Positions 41,642-51,000 of a DNA stretch of 64,000 nt are shown here, piece after piece (within the stretch, counting starts at the first letter, position 1; every line of letters begins with the position of its first letter). Made by a program: the position numbers and the translations under genes. Source of the DNA: Planctomycetota bacterium (GTDB lineage: Bacteria > Planctomycetota > UBA1135 > UBA2386); the NCBI GenBank assembly GCA_020638655.1, contig JACKIC010000006.1, positions 234,001 through 298,000 on the forward strand. Direction: 5' to 3'. The notes under the pieces were generated by a model. It searched no databases, was not told where the DNA came from, and saw only the letters and a program-made list of their open reading frames with translations.

Positions 41642-42070
41642 ATGACCCCGACACGGAAGCCTGCCAAGGCGAAAGATCAGATCCTCGACGACCACCGCCA
41701 GATCGGCGCGCTGTTGTCGCAAGTCCCCAGCGCCGGCAGCACGGCGCGAACCGTGGATCTGCTGCAGACCCTGGTGCCGCTGCTGCGGCGCCACTTCCAG
41801 GAGGAGGAGGCCGAGATCAGCGGGCTGCACGCGGTGATCCAGCGACGCACCCCGCACCTCGTCTACGCGCTGCAGGACCTCAAGCGCGACCACACCGATC
41901 TGCTGCAGGCGGCGCAGGAACTGCTCGACCTCGCCAACTCGCCCGACGCCGACGAGGCGCAGTTGCAGCGGCGCGGCCGCGCGCTCAAGGACGGCATCGC
42001 CGCGCACGAGACCAAGGAGACCGAGTTGTTCGTCGACTCGATCTGGACCGACCTGGGAGAGGGTGACTGA
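41642..42070 (+). CDS. Hemerythrin-like (HHE) protein
   Basis: A 142-residue four-helix protein. Iron-ligand residues are in the expected order: His in DDHRQIG, the H-x3-E pair in RRHFQEEEAE, His in KRDHTDLL and the final H-x4-E in AAHETKETELF. Such domains bind a diiron centre and sense or scavenge oxygen or NO. It is the first gene of the Kor/Rnf block, one base before the next start, so it may protect oxygen-sensitive ferredoxin enzymes. The Met at 41630 is an alternative start. Confidence 0.75.
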   Translation: MTPTRKPAKAKDQILDDHRQIGALLSQVPSAGSTARTVDLLQTLVPLLRRHFQEEEAEISGLHAVIQRRTPHLVYALQDLKRDHTDLLQAAQELLDLANSPDADEAQLQRRGRALKDGIAAHETKETELFVDSIWTDLGEGD

Positions 42071-42071
42071 G

Positions 42072-43979
42072 ATGACCAGCACCACTCCAGGCGCCGGCGC
42101 GACCGCGGCCCGACCGGGCAAGGCGCCGGCGCAGCGCGTGCGCGAGCACATCGTCGAGATCGTCAGCGACTCCGGTGAGGGCGCACAGAAGGCCGGGCAG
42201 ACCTACGGCGCGGTGAGCGCCAAGATGGGCAACGGCGTCTGGACCGTCGAGATCATCCCGGCGGAGATCAAGCCTCCGGCGCGGTCGCGCGCGGGCGCCA
42301 GCGGCATCCGCGTGCGCGTCGGCTCGGAGAAGGTCACCAACACCGGCGACCAGGCCGACCTCGTGGTCGCGCTCAACGAGCAGGTGCTCTACGGGCGCAT
42401 CGAGCAGAAGGCCTACAAGCCTGGCACGATCGTGCTGCTCGAGAGCAAGTGGGCGAAGGACCCGCGCGAAGAGGTGCGGCGCGACTACGCGGCCGCGCTG
42501 GTCGAGTTCCGCGCCCTCGGCCTCGACGTGCGTGAGGTCGCGCTCGAGGAGGCCTGCCAGCAGGTCGCGCAGGACGTGCGCGTCGGCAAGAACATGTTCG
42601 TGCTGGGCATGCTCTGCCACATCACCTGCCGCGACCTCGACCGCGCCATGGAAGAGGTGGCGTTCGTGTTCGCCAAGAAGGGGCCGGCGGTGATCGCACG
42701 CAACCAGGACCTGGTGCGCGCCGGGCACGCGTTCGGCGAGCAGGTGCTCGAACAGCGCTACGAGATCCCGCCGCGCGAGATCACCCGGCGCATGATGGTG
42801 CTGAACGGCAACCAGGCGATCGCGCTCGGCGTGATGGCCGCGGGCATCGAGATGGTGGCGATGTATCCGATCACGCCGGCGACCTCGGTGTCGCACCACC
42901 TGGCCAGCGCCTTCCGCGGCGTGGGCGGCGTGGTGCACCAGGCCGAGGACGAGATCGCCGCGATCGGCTTCGCGATCGGCGCCTCGTACGCGGGCAAGAC
43001 CGCGTGCACGGTGACCTCGGGGCCGGGCCTCGCGCTCAAGACCGAGTTCCTCGGGCTGGCGGTGATGGCCGAGGTGCCGCTGGTGTTCGTGCTGGTGCAG
43101 CGCGGCGGGCCGAGCACCGGGCTGCCGACCAAGGTCGAGCAGGGCGACCTGCTGGCCGCGCTCTACGGCCAGCCCGGCGACACGCCCAAGATCGTGATCG
43201 CGCCGGCGACGATCGAGGAGTGCCTGCACTTCGTGGTCACCGCGCGCAAGCTGGCCGAGGCGTTCCGCATGCCGGTGATGCTGCTGACCGACGCCAACCT
43301 CGCCACCGGCGTGCAGCCGATCCCTCGCCCCGAGGTCGCGGCGGACTGGCTGGCGCCGCCGCTCGACCAGTCGCCGTGGCAGCAGGGCGTGACCGCATAC
43401 GACTGGGATCTCGACACCGGGCTGTCGCCGCGGCCGGTGCCCGGCCAGAAGGGCGGCGAGTACGTGCTCACCGGGCTGGCGCACACCAAGAACGCCAAGG
43501 TCGCCTACGACCCCGACTCCAACCAGACCGGTTGCGCGATGCGCAGCCGCAAGCTGGCGGTGTTCGGCGAGTCGCTGCGGCCGCCGCAGGTGCACGGCGA
43601 CGCCGAGGGCGACCTGCTGGTCGTCGGGTGGGGGTCGACGCTGGGCTCGATCGAAGAAGCCGTCGACCGCGCGCGCGCCGAAGGGCAGCGCGTCTCGGCG
43701 CTGCACCTGCGCTTCCTGTCGCCGCTCGAGCCCGGCCTCGCGGAGATCTTCGCGCGCTTCCGCCGCGTCGTCACCGTCGAGATCAACTACAGCGACGCGC
43801 CGGGCGCGCCGCACGTCACCAAGGACAACCGCCGCATCGCGCAGCTCGCGCAACTGCTGCGCACCCACACCCTGATGGACATCGACTGCTGGTCGAACGT
43901 GGCCGGTCAGCCGATCCAGCCGGGGGCGATCCACGCCGAGATCTCGCGCCGACTGCAGGCGCTGCGAGGAGAATCGTGA
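42072..43979 (+). CDS. korA: 2-oxoacid:ferredoxin oxidoreductase, fused gamma-alpha subunit
   Basis: A 635-residue fusion. Residues about 25-220 are the gamma domain; 240-635 are the alpha domain, with the conserved PITPATSVSHHLA block that binds the substrate acid and the HQAEDEIAAIGFAIGASYAG segment. With the beta subunit it oxidatively decarboxylates a 2-oxoacid (2-oxoglutarate or branched) to acyl-CoA and passes electrons to ferredoxin. The ATG at 42072 has GGAGAGG upstream. Its stop overlaps the beta start in TGATG. Confidence 0.9.
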   Translation: MTSTTPGAGATAARPGKAPAQRVREHIVEIVSDSGEGAQKAGQTYGAVSAKMGNGVWTVEIIPAEIKPPARSRAGASGIRVRVGSEKVTNTGDQADLVVALNEQVLYGRIEQKAYKPGTIVLLESKWAKDPREEVRRDYAAALVEFRALGLDVREVALEEACQQVAQDVRVGKNMFVLGMLCHITCRDLDRAMEEVAFVFAKKGPAVIARNQDLVRAGHAFGEQVLEQRYEIPPREITRRMMVLNGNQAIALGVMAAGIEMVAMYPITPATSVSHHLASAFRGVGGVVHQAEDEIAAIGFAIGASYAGKTACTVTSGPGLALKTEFLGLAVMAEVPLVFVLVQRGGPSTGLPTKVEQGDLLAALYGQPGDTPKIVIAPATIEECLHFVVTARKLAEAFRMPVMLLTDANLATGVQPIPRPEVAADWLAPPLDQSPWQQGVTAYDWDLDTGLSPRPVPGQKGGEYVLTGLAHTKNAKVAYDPDSNQTGCAMRSRKLAVFGESLRPPQVHGDAEGDLLVVGWGSTLGSIEEAVDRARAEGQRVSALHLRFLSPLEPGLAEIFARFRRVVTVEINYSDAPGAPHVTKDNRRIAQLAQLLRTHTLMDIDCWSNVAGQPIQPGAIHAEISRRLQALRGES

Positions 43980-44932
43980 TGTTCGGACTCAAGGACGACT
44001 GGGAGCTCGAAGTGCCCGAACGGTACTTCACCCTCGAGGACTACGAAGGCGGCACCGCGCGGTGGTGCCCGGGCTGCGGCGACCTCGCCGTGCTCACCGC
44101 CGTGCAGCGCATCTGCCGCGACGAGCAGCTGCCGCCGGAGAAGACCGTGTGCGTGTCGGGCATCGGCTGCAGCAGCCGCTTCCCGCACTACATGAAGACC
44201 TACGGCTTCCACGGCCTGCACGGGCGCGCGCTGCCGGTGGCATGCGGCGTGAAGTCGCGCCGGCCCGACCTCACCGTCTGGGTGGCGACCGGTGACGGCG
44301 ACTGCTGCTCGATCGGCGCGGGGCACTGGGTGCACGCCATCCGCTACAACATGGACATGGTGGTGATGTTGTTCGACAACGCCATCTACGGGCTGACCAA
44401 GAACCAGACGTCGCCGACCAGTCCGCAGGGCCTGCACACCAACACCCACCCGCGCGGCGCCTGGCTGCCGCCGCTCAACCCGACCGCGGCGACGCTCGGC
44501 TTCGCCAACGTCTCGTTCGTGGCGCAGACGGTCGACTGGAACCCAGCGCACCTCTACGCGACGCTCGTGCGCGCCTACGAGCACAAGGGGCTCAGCTTCG
44601 TGCGCATCCTGCAGCGCTGCCCGACCTACACCTCGCAGGTGTTCGCGGAGATGCAGAAGGACCCGTCGCAGCTGTTGCTGCTCACCGGCGGCGACAACCC
44701 CGAGCTCGACGCGGCGACCGCGCGCACCTTTCCAAACCAGCAGGCGCACGACAGCCGCGACCTCGCCGCCGCGCGCCGCGTCGCCGAGCAGCACGAGCCG
44801 CTGCCGATCGGTGTGCTCTACCGCGACCCCGAGCGGCCGCGCTACGAGGACTTCACCACGGTGGGGCTGGGCATGTCCGACGCCGACAAGCTCGTCGGAC
44901 TCGAACGCGAACTCGACAAGTTCTCGGTGTGA
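43979..44932 (+). CDS. korB: 2-oxoacid:ferredoxin oxidoreductase, beta subunit
   Basis: A 317-residue TPP-binding subunit. Cys30 and Cys33 (WCPGCGD), the Cys of SGIGCSSRF and a later one in QRCPTY should bind one 4Fe-4S cluster. The TPP/Mg site is GDGDCCSIGAGHW followed by FDNAIYGLTKNQTSPTS, all intact. It is thus the working catalytic subunit, in contrast to the two PFOR-like genes downstream. Its stop overlaps the next start in GTGA. Confidence 0.9.
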   Translation: MFGLKDDWELEVPERYFTLEDYEGGTARWCPGCGDLAVLTAVQRICRDEQLPPEKTVCVSGIGCSSRFPHYMKTYGFHGLHGRALPVACGVKSRRPDLTVWVATGDGDCCSIGAGHWVHAIRYNMDMVVMLFDNAIYGLTKNQTSPTSPQGLHTNTHPRGAWLPPLNPTAATLGFANVSFVAQTVDWNPAHLYATLVRAYEHKGLSFVRILQRCPTYTSQVFAEMQKDPSQLLLLTGGDNPELDAATARTFPNQQAHDSRDLAAARRVAEQHEPLPIGVLYRDPERPRYEDFTTVGLGMSDADKLVGLERELDKFSV

Positions 44933-47256
44933 CCACGATGACGCGGACCGAACCCTCGACCGCCGGCGCGCTGCGCGAGCTGCGGCGCTGGCATCTCGGC
45001 AGCGGCGGCGGCGCCGCGGCGCTGCCAGCCGACGCCGTACCGCTGCTGCTCGCGCCGTTCCGCGACCCGGCGCGCGTGCGCCACGACTACCCGCTGGTGG
45101 TGCGCCGCGGCGTGGAGGGCCTCGAGGTGCGGGCGCTGGGAGACGTGCTGCCCGAGTGGCTGGCCGGCGCGAAGAGCCAGGCGCGCATCCTCGGCGACAA
45201 CAGCCGCCGGTTGGAGCGGCGGGTGCGACTGATGGTTGCGCACGAGCCCGACCGGGACGCGCGCGAACTGCTGCGCGAGGCCGGCGCGCAGATGCTGGCC
45301 GAACTGCAGCTGCGCGGCGAGGTCGAGGCCGCGGTGCGGGCCGACTTCGAGGCGGTCTGTGCCGGCCTGCCCGACTTCGCGCTGCTGCCGCTGCGACCCG
45401 ATACTGCGCTGCACCTGCTACAGGCGACGATCGCGCAGCGGGTCGAGGGCGCGCGGGAGCAGTTCGCGATGCGCGTGCGCGACCTCGTCGCGGCGCTGCA
45501 GGCGCTGCTGCAGGTCGAGGCGCAGAAGGACCCCGACGCGCACACCGCCCAGGCGGTCGGACGCAGCCTCGGCGGCGCGGCGGCGCAGTTCTTCGACGCC
45601 GGGGCGCTCGCGCGCACGGTCGGCCAACACCGCGGCACGGTGCGCGTCGACCCGGCACGCCGCGCCCGGCTGCAGCAGGCGTTGGCGACGCTCGAGAGCC
45701 ACCTCACGGCGTCGCACGCGCCCGAGTGCGTGGTCGTCGCGGCGGAGGCCGCGGCGCGCTTCGATTCGCTCGCCGCGGACCTGCTGGCCACGGTGCGCGC
45801 CGCACGGCTCGCCGAGCTCGAGCGGCGCGGTACCTACGATCCCGAGCGCCACGACCCGGTTCTCGCCGCCCTGGGGTGGCAGGAACTGACCGCCGAAGAG
45901 CTGGCGATCCTGCCGGTCGTGGTGCTGCAGACCTCGGTGACCGAACTCGCCAACCACGGCCTGCAGTCGCTGATGCAGCTGCTGGTGTCGGGGCGACCCG
46001 TGCAGGTGCTCGTCGAGGAGTCGCCGGGGCGCGATCCGATGTCGATGGACGGGTCGCCGCGCGTGCGACTCGAACTCGGCTACCTGGGTATCGCCTGTCG
46101 CGAGGCGTTCGTGCAGCAGGCGACGGCGGCGCGGCCCGCGCACCTGCTGCGCGGCTTCGAGCGCGCGCTGCGCGGCATGCGCACGGGGCTGCACCTGGTC
46201 GACTCCGGACTCGATGCGATGCACCGCGAGCCGCCGCTCGGCGCGTTCCTGCACGCGGGCGCGGCGATCGAAGGCCGCGCCCAACCCCTGTTCCAGTACG
46301 ACCCGGCGAGCGGTGAGACCTGGGCGCGGCGCCTCGACTTCACCGGCAATCCGGCGCCGGACGCGGACTGGCCCGCTGCTGCGGCCGGCGCCGACGACGC
46401 GGCGCCGGTGTTCACCTTCGCCGACTACGCGCTGCTCGAGCCGCATCTGCGCGACGCCTTCGCCGCGGTGCCTGCGGCGCTGGACAGCGCCGAGCTCGTG
46501 CCGCTCGCGGCGTTCCTGCAGCTCGACGACGAAGCCGCCAGACGCAGCATCCCGTTCGTGGTGTTCGCCGCCGGCGACGGCACGCCGGGGCGCGCCGCCG
46601 TGCGCCGCTGGCTGGTGCACGCCTGCCGCGATCGGTTGCGCTACTGGCGCACGCTGCAGGAGCTGGCCGGCGTGCGCAACGAACACGTGCGCGAGGCGGT
46701 GCAGCAGGCGCGCCGCGAAGCCGCCGACCAGGCCGCGCGCGATCGGGAGGCGATGGCGCAGCAACACGCGACCGAACTGACCGCGGTGCGCGAGCAGGCG
46801 ACGGCGACGGCGATGCAGGGCCTCGCGCGCATGTTGCTCGAGGTCGACCCGCTCGGCGAGACCACAGGCGCTGCGCCCGTGGTGCTGCCGCGCGCGCCGA
46901 CGCCCGCAGAGCTTGCGCCCGCGGCACCCGCGGCTGCCGTGCCCGCTGCTGCCGAACCAGCTGTGGCCGAACCCGTCGCGGCGGCGTCCGCGGCCGACGA
47001 CGACTTCGACGAGCCGTGGATCGACTCGGCGCGCTGCTCGACCTGCAACGACTGCGTCAACCTCAACTCGCTGATGTTCGTCTACAACGAGAACAAGCAG
47101 GCGCGCATCGCCGACCCGCGCGCCGGCACCTTCGCGCAGCTGGTGCAGGCCGCGGAGAAGTGCCCGTCGCGCTGCATCCACCCCGGCAAGCCGCTGAACC
47201 CCGACGAGCCGGACCTGCCGGCCCTGATCGCGCGCGCGGCGCCCTTCAACACCTGA
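44929..47256 (+). CDS. Large PFOR-related protein with C-terminal 4Fe-4S domain (degenerate, 775 aa)
   Basis: A 775-residue protein that I do not recognise as a whole. The middle contains a segment with the layout of the PFOR TPP domain end (LVSGRPVQVLVEES, then LFQYDPASGETW and FTGNPAPD), but the GDG...NTGGQ TPP motif is absent. A coiled coil follows (about 570-640), then an Ala/Pro linker. The tail has Cys703, 706, 709, 745 and 749 (CSTCNDC and KCPSRC), enough for one 4Fe-4S cluster. The same coiled-coil start (LQELAGVR) occurs in the 1107-aa protein. Coupled to KorB by overlap and close to RnfB, it is probably an electron-wiring or scaffold subunit. Confidence 0.7.
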   Translation: MTTMTRTEPSTAGALRELRRWHLGSGGGAAALPADAVPLLLAPFRDPARVRHDYPLVVRRGVEGLEVRALGDVLPEWLAGAKSQARILGDNSRRLERRVRLMVAHEPDRDARELLREAGAQMLAELQLRGEVEAAVRADFEAVCAGLPDFALLPLRPDTALHLLQATIAQRVEGAREQFAMRVRDLVAALQALLQVEAQKDPDAHTAQAVGRSLGGAAAQFFDAGALARTVGQHRGTVRVDPARRARLQQALATLESHLTASHAPECVVVAAEAAARFDSLAADLLATVRAARLAELERRGTYDPERHDPVLAALGWQELTAEELAILPVVVLQTSVTELANHGLQSLMQLLVSGRPVQVLVEESPGRDPMSMDGSPRVRLELGYLGIACREAFVQQATAARPAHLLRGFERALRGMRTGLHLVDSGLDAMHREPPLGAFLHAGAAIEGRAQPLFQYDPASGETWARRLDFTGNPAPDADWPAAAAGADDAAPVFTFADYALLEPHLRDAFAAVPAALDSAELVPLAAFLQLDDEAARRSIPFVVFAAGDGTPGRAAVRRWLVHACRDRLRYWRTLQELAGVRNEHVREAVQQARREAADQAARDREAMAQQHATELTAVREQATATAMQGLARMLLEVDPLGETTGAAPVVLPRAPTPAELAPAAPAAAVPAAAEPAVAEPVAAASAADDDFDEPWIDSARCSTCNDCVNLNSLMFVYNENKQARIADPRAGTFAQLVQAAEKCPSRCIHPGKPLNPDEPDLPALIARAAPFNT

Positions 47257-47263
47257 GGCGGCG

Positions 47264-48094
47264 ATGGGCGACGTGCTGATGGCGGGAGCGATCATGGCGG
47301 GCCTGGGCGTGCTGCTCGGCGCGATGCTCGCGTTCGCCTATCGGTTCCTGCGCGTGCCCGAGGACCCGCGCACCGCGCGCGTCGAACAGCTGCTGCCCGG
47401 CACCAACTGCGGCGGCTGCGGCGAGCCCGGTTGTCGCGCGTTCGCCGAGGCGCTCACCGCCGGTGCGCGGCAGCCATCGGGTTGCACCGTCGCCGGCCCC
47501 GAGGCCGTCGCCGCGATCGCGGCGTTCCTCGGCGTCGACGCCGGCGCGCTCGATCGCAAGGTCGCGCGGCTGCACTGCGCCGGCGGCAAGGCGCAGGCGG
47601 TGCAGATCGCGGCCTACGACGGCTTCGAGAGCTGCCGCGGCGCGCACGTGACCGGCGGCGGCGGCAAGGGCTGCAGCTGGGGTTGCCTGGGCCTCGCCGA
47701 CTGCCAGCGTGTCTGCGACTTCGGCGCGATCACGATGAACGACAACGGCCTGCCGGTCGTCGACGTCGACAAGTGCACCGCGTGCGGCGACTGCGTCGTC
47801 GCCTGCCCGCGCGACCTGTTCGAGCTGTTGCCGCTGCGGCAGCCGCTGCTCGTGCAGTGCAGGGTTCCGCTGGCGGGTGAGGCCGCGCGCCAGTTGTGCA
47901 CCGCGGCGTGCGACGCGTGCGGCCGCTGCGTGCAGGACGCCCCCGAGGGGCTGCTGCGCATGGTCGACAACCTGCCGGTGGTCGACTACGCGAGCGCGGT
48001 CGATGCCGGGCCGGCGCCGACGTTCCGCTGCCCGACCGGCGCGATCCAGTTCGTCGCCAAGGCCCAGTTTGCCAAGCAGGAGGTGCGAGCATGA
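47264..48094 (+). CDS. rnfB: RnfB, iron-sulphur subunit of Rnf complex
   Basis: A 276-residue protein with one N-terminal membrane helix (about 8-27). The 4Fe-4S motif NCGGCGEPGC begins the four-Cys domain, and two ferredoxin-type clusters follow: CTACGDCVVAC, and CTAACDACGRC ending with the Cys of RCPTGAI. RnfB passes electrons from soluble ferredoxin to the membrane part of Rnf. In most genomes it lies beside the other rnf genes; here the 1107-aa PFOR-like gene lies between rnfB and rnfC. Its stop overlaps that gene in ATGA. Confidence 0.9.
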   Translation: MGDVLMAGAIMAGLGVLLGAMLAFAYRFLRVPEDPRTARVEQLLPGTNCGGCGEPGCRAFAEALTAGARQPSGCTVAGPEAVAAIAAFLGVDAGALDRKVARLHCAGGKAQAVQIAAYDGFESCRGAHVTGGGGKGCSWGCLGLADCQRVCDFGAITMNDNGLPVVDVDKCTACGDCVVACPRDLFELLPLRQPLLVQCRVPLAGEAARQLCTAACDACGRCVQDAPEGLLRMVDNLPVVDYASAVDAGPAPTFRCPTGAIQFVAKAQFAKQEVRA

Positions 48095-51000
48095 TCACCA
48101 CCACGAACGGACTGGCGCCGGCCGAGCTGCCCATCGCGGGCGCGGTGCTGGCCTCGGGTGACGCGCGCGCCGATCTCGCGCAGGCGCTGGGCCGCGCCGA
48201 GGCCGGCGAACGCGTCACCGCCGCGCTTGCGGGCGAAGACCTGCCGCGCATCGCCGACCTGCTGCAGGACGCGGCGCGGCGGCAGCTGGCTTGCGTGGTG
48301 CGTGCGACGCTGAGCGACGGGGACGGCGGTCTGTTCGCCGTGGCCGACAGCGGCGCGGTGATCCTGGTCGCGTGCCCCGCGGAGTTGCCGTTGGTGCATC
48401 TGATCGCGCGCATGCTGGCCGAACGCGCCCTGCTTCCGGTCGTGCTGGCCGCGGCTGGACCGGCGGCCGAGGCGCGCGATCTGCCCGCGGCGGCGCTCGA
48501 TCTGCTCGGCGAAGCCGGGGACTTCGTGCGCTCGGCGACGCCGTCGCAGGAACAGTTGTTCGGCCGCGATCGGCGCCGCGTGGTGCGCTGGTTCGATCTC
48601 GAACGGCCGGTGCTGCGCGGCCAGCCCAGCGACCCGGCGCTGGCGACGTTGCAGCGCGCCGGTTTCGCGCCGTTCGTGCAGGCGCCGGTGATGAAGCTGC
48701 TGCAGGACGTCGCGGCCGAGGTGCAGCTGGCCACCGGCTCGGTGTGGTCGGCGGTCGACACCGCGGGCTGCGAGCACGCCGATGTGCTCGTGATCGGTCT
48801 CGCCACCTGCCCGGCGGCGCTCGGGGTGCCGCTCGAGGTGACAGGCCGGGTCACCCTCAACTGCCTGCGCCCGTTCCCCGAGTCGTGGCAGCCGCAGCTG
48901 CGCGGCAAGAAGGCGGTGATCGTGCTGTCGGCGGCGGTCGCCGCGCTGGCCGAACCGCCGCTGCTGCGTGAGGTGCGCGCCGCGCTGGCGCGCGAGCAGG
49001 CCGAGGCGCGGGCCGCGCGTCGGCCGTTCAAGGACAAGGAGGTGCCGTCGCTGCACGTCGCGGTCTCCGCGCGCGCCGACGGCCAGGTGTCGTCCGCCGA
49101 TCTGGCCGCGTTCGTGCGCGAGTGCGCCGAGGGTGCGGGCCGGCCGTTCGTGCAGCTCGGCGTGCGCTTCGCACCGCTCGACGTCGGTTCGCGCAAGCGG
49201 TTGGTGCTGCACGAGGCGCTGCGGCGCGCACACCCTGGCATCGAGACGCTCGGCCTGAGCGACGGCGCTCCCGCGGCACGGCAGTCGGTGCCGGCCGCGC
49301 CGCGTCGCGTCGATGCCCCGGCGCAGAGTGCGCCCACGCACGACGACCGGTTGCGTGCGTGGGACGTCGTCGTGAGCGCGAAGGCAGCGGACCTCGGCCC
49401 CGATCCGTACCTGACCGCGGGTTCGTCGCCGGCGCTGACTTCGCTGTTCCGCGGCAACGCGGCGACCGACCAGTTGCCGTCGCTGACGACGAGTCGGTGC
49501 ACCGGGTGTGGCGCGTGCTGGACCGCTTGCCCCGATGCCGCGCTGCTGCCGGCGGTGATCGGCGCGGGCGAACTGATCGAATGCGGCATGCGCGCGGTCG
49601 CGGCCACCGCGGACTCCGCCGAGGCACTGCGGCCCGTGGTCGCGCGCGTCGCCAAGGCGCTGCCCAAGGCGATCACCGCGGGCGCCGCCACCGCGGGCGA
49701 CGCGGTGCGTGCGGCCAGCGCTGCGGCGCTGGTGAAGCTCGACGAAGCGCGTCGAGGTCCGGCGCAACAGGCCGCCGACGCGGTTGCCGACGCTCTGGCC
49801 GCGCTGCCGGTGGTCGGCGGCGCGCCGTTCACCGGCGGCGAGCCGCTGGTGCTCGCGCTCGATCCCGACGCCTGCAAGGGCTGCAACCTCTGCGTGGCGG
49901 CCTGCGAACCCGGGGCGCTGCAGCCGGGATCGCGTTCGGCCGAAGCCGTGCGGCAGGCGCGCGCCGGCGCCGCGGCGTGGCGGGCCCTGCCCGATACGAC
50001 GGGCGCGGTGATCGCCGCGGCGCGGGAACTGCCCGAGCCGGGTCTGCTCGGCGCGCTCGAGCTGTCGCGACACTGTCTGGTCACGATGGCGCCCGGTGAC
50101 GACGCCGAGCCCGGCAGCGGCGCGCGGCTGGCGCTGCGCAGCGTGCTGGCGGCGACCGAGGCGCACCTGCAGCCCAAGTTGCTCCAGCACGTGCAGCGCC
50201 TCGACGAGCTCGCCGCGAAGTTCGGTGAACGCATCCGCGGCATGCTCGCGGGCGCGTTGCCGGTCACCGACCTCGAAGCGCTGCACGAAGGCCTGGCCAC
50301 GCTCGGCGCCGGCGCGGTGGCGCTGTCGACGCTGGCCGGCCGCCTCGACGAGGTGCAGGCGAGCGGTCGCGTCGATGCCGGCAAGCTGCAGCTGCTGGTC
50401 GAGACGGCGCGCGCCGTCGCCGACCTTCGCTTCCGTGTGCAACAGGGCCACAGCGGCAGCGGTCGCGCGCGCAGCGGCATCGTGCTCGCCGGCGGCGAGG
50501 CGGGAGCGCTGGCGGGGGCCTTCCCGTGGAACCCGTTCGCCTCGCCCGCCGTATTCGACGGCAGCCGCGAGGCGGGTCAGCACGCGCTGGGCCTCCTGCA
50601 CGGGCAGGCGGCGGCGTTGGCGGCGGACTTCGCGCTGCTGCGCCGCGCCGAGGCGCTGCTGCAGCAGGGGCCGCCCGGGCCCCGGCGGCTGGACTACGCC
50701 GAGTTGTCGCTGGCCGAGCGCGAGCTGTGTCCGCCGCTGTGGCTGGTCGTCGATGGCGACGCGCTGCGGCGCGGCGGCCTCGCGCAGGTGACCGCCGCGT
50801 TGGCGAGCGGGTTGCCGATCAAGGTCCTGCTGCTCACCTCGTCGACCGAACGCGCCGCCGACCCGTCGCCGGCGCGCCTGGCGCTCGCGCACCCCGGCGC
50901 GTTCGTCCTGCAGTCGACCGTCGCGCACCTCGACCACCTGGCCGCGGGCGTGCTGGGGGCCTGTGAGCATCCTGGCCCCGCGCTGTTGCACGTGTTCGCG

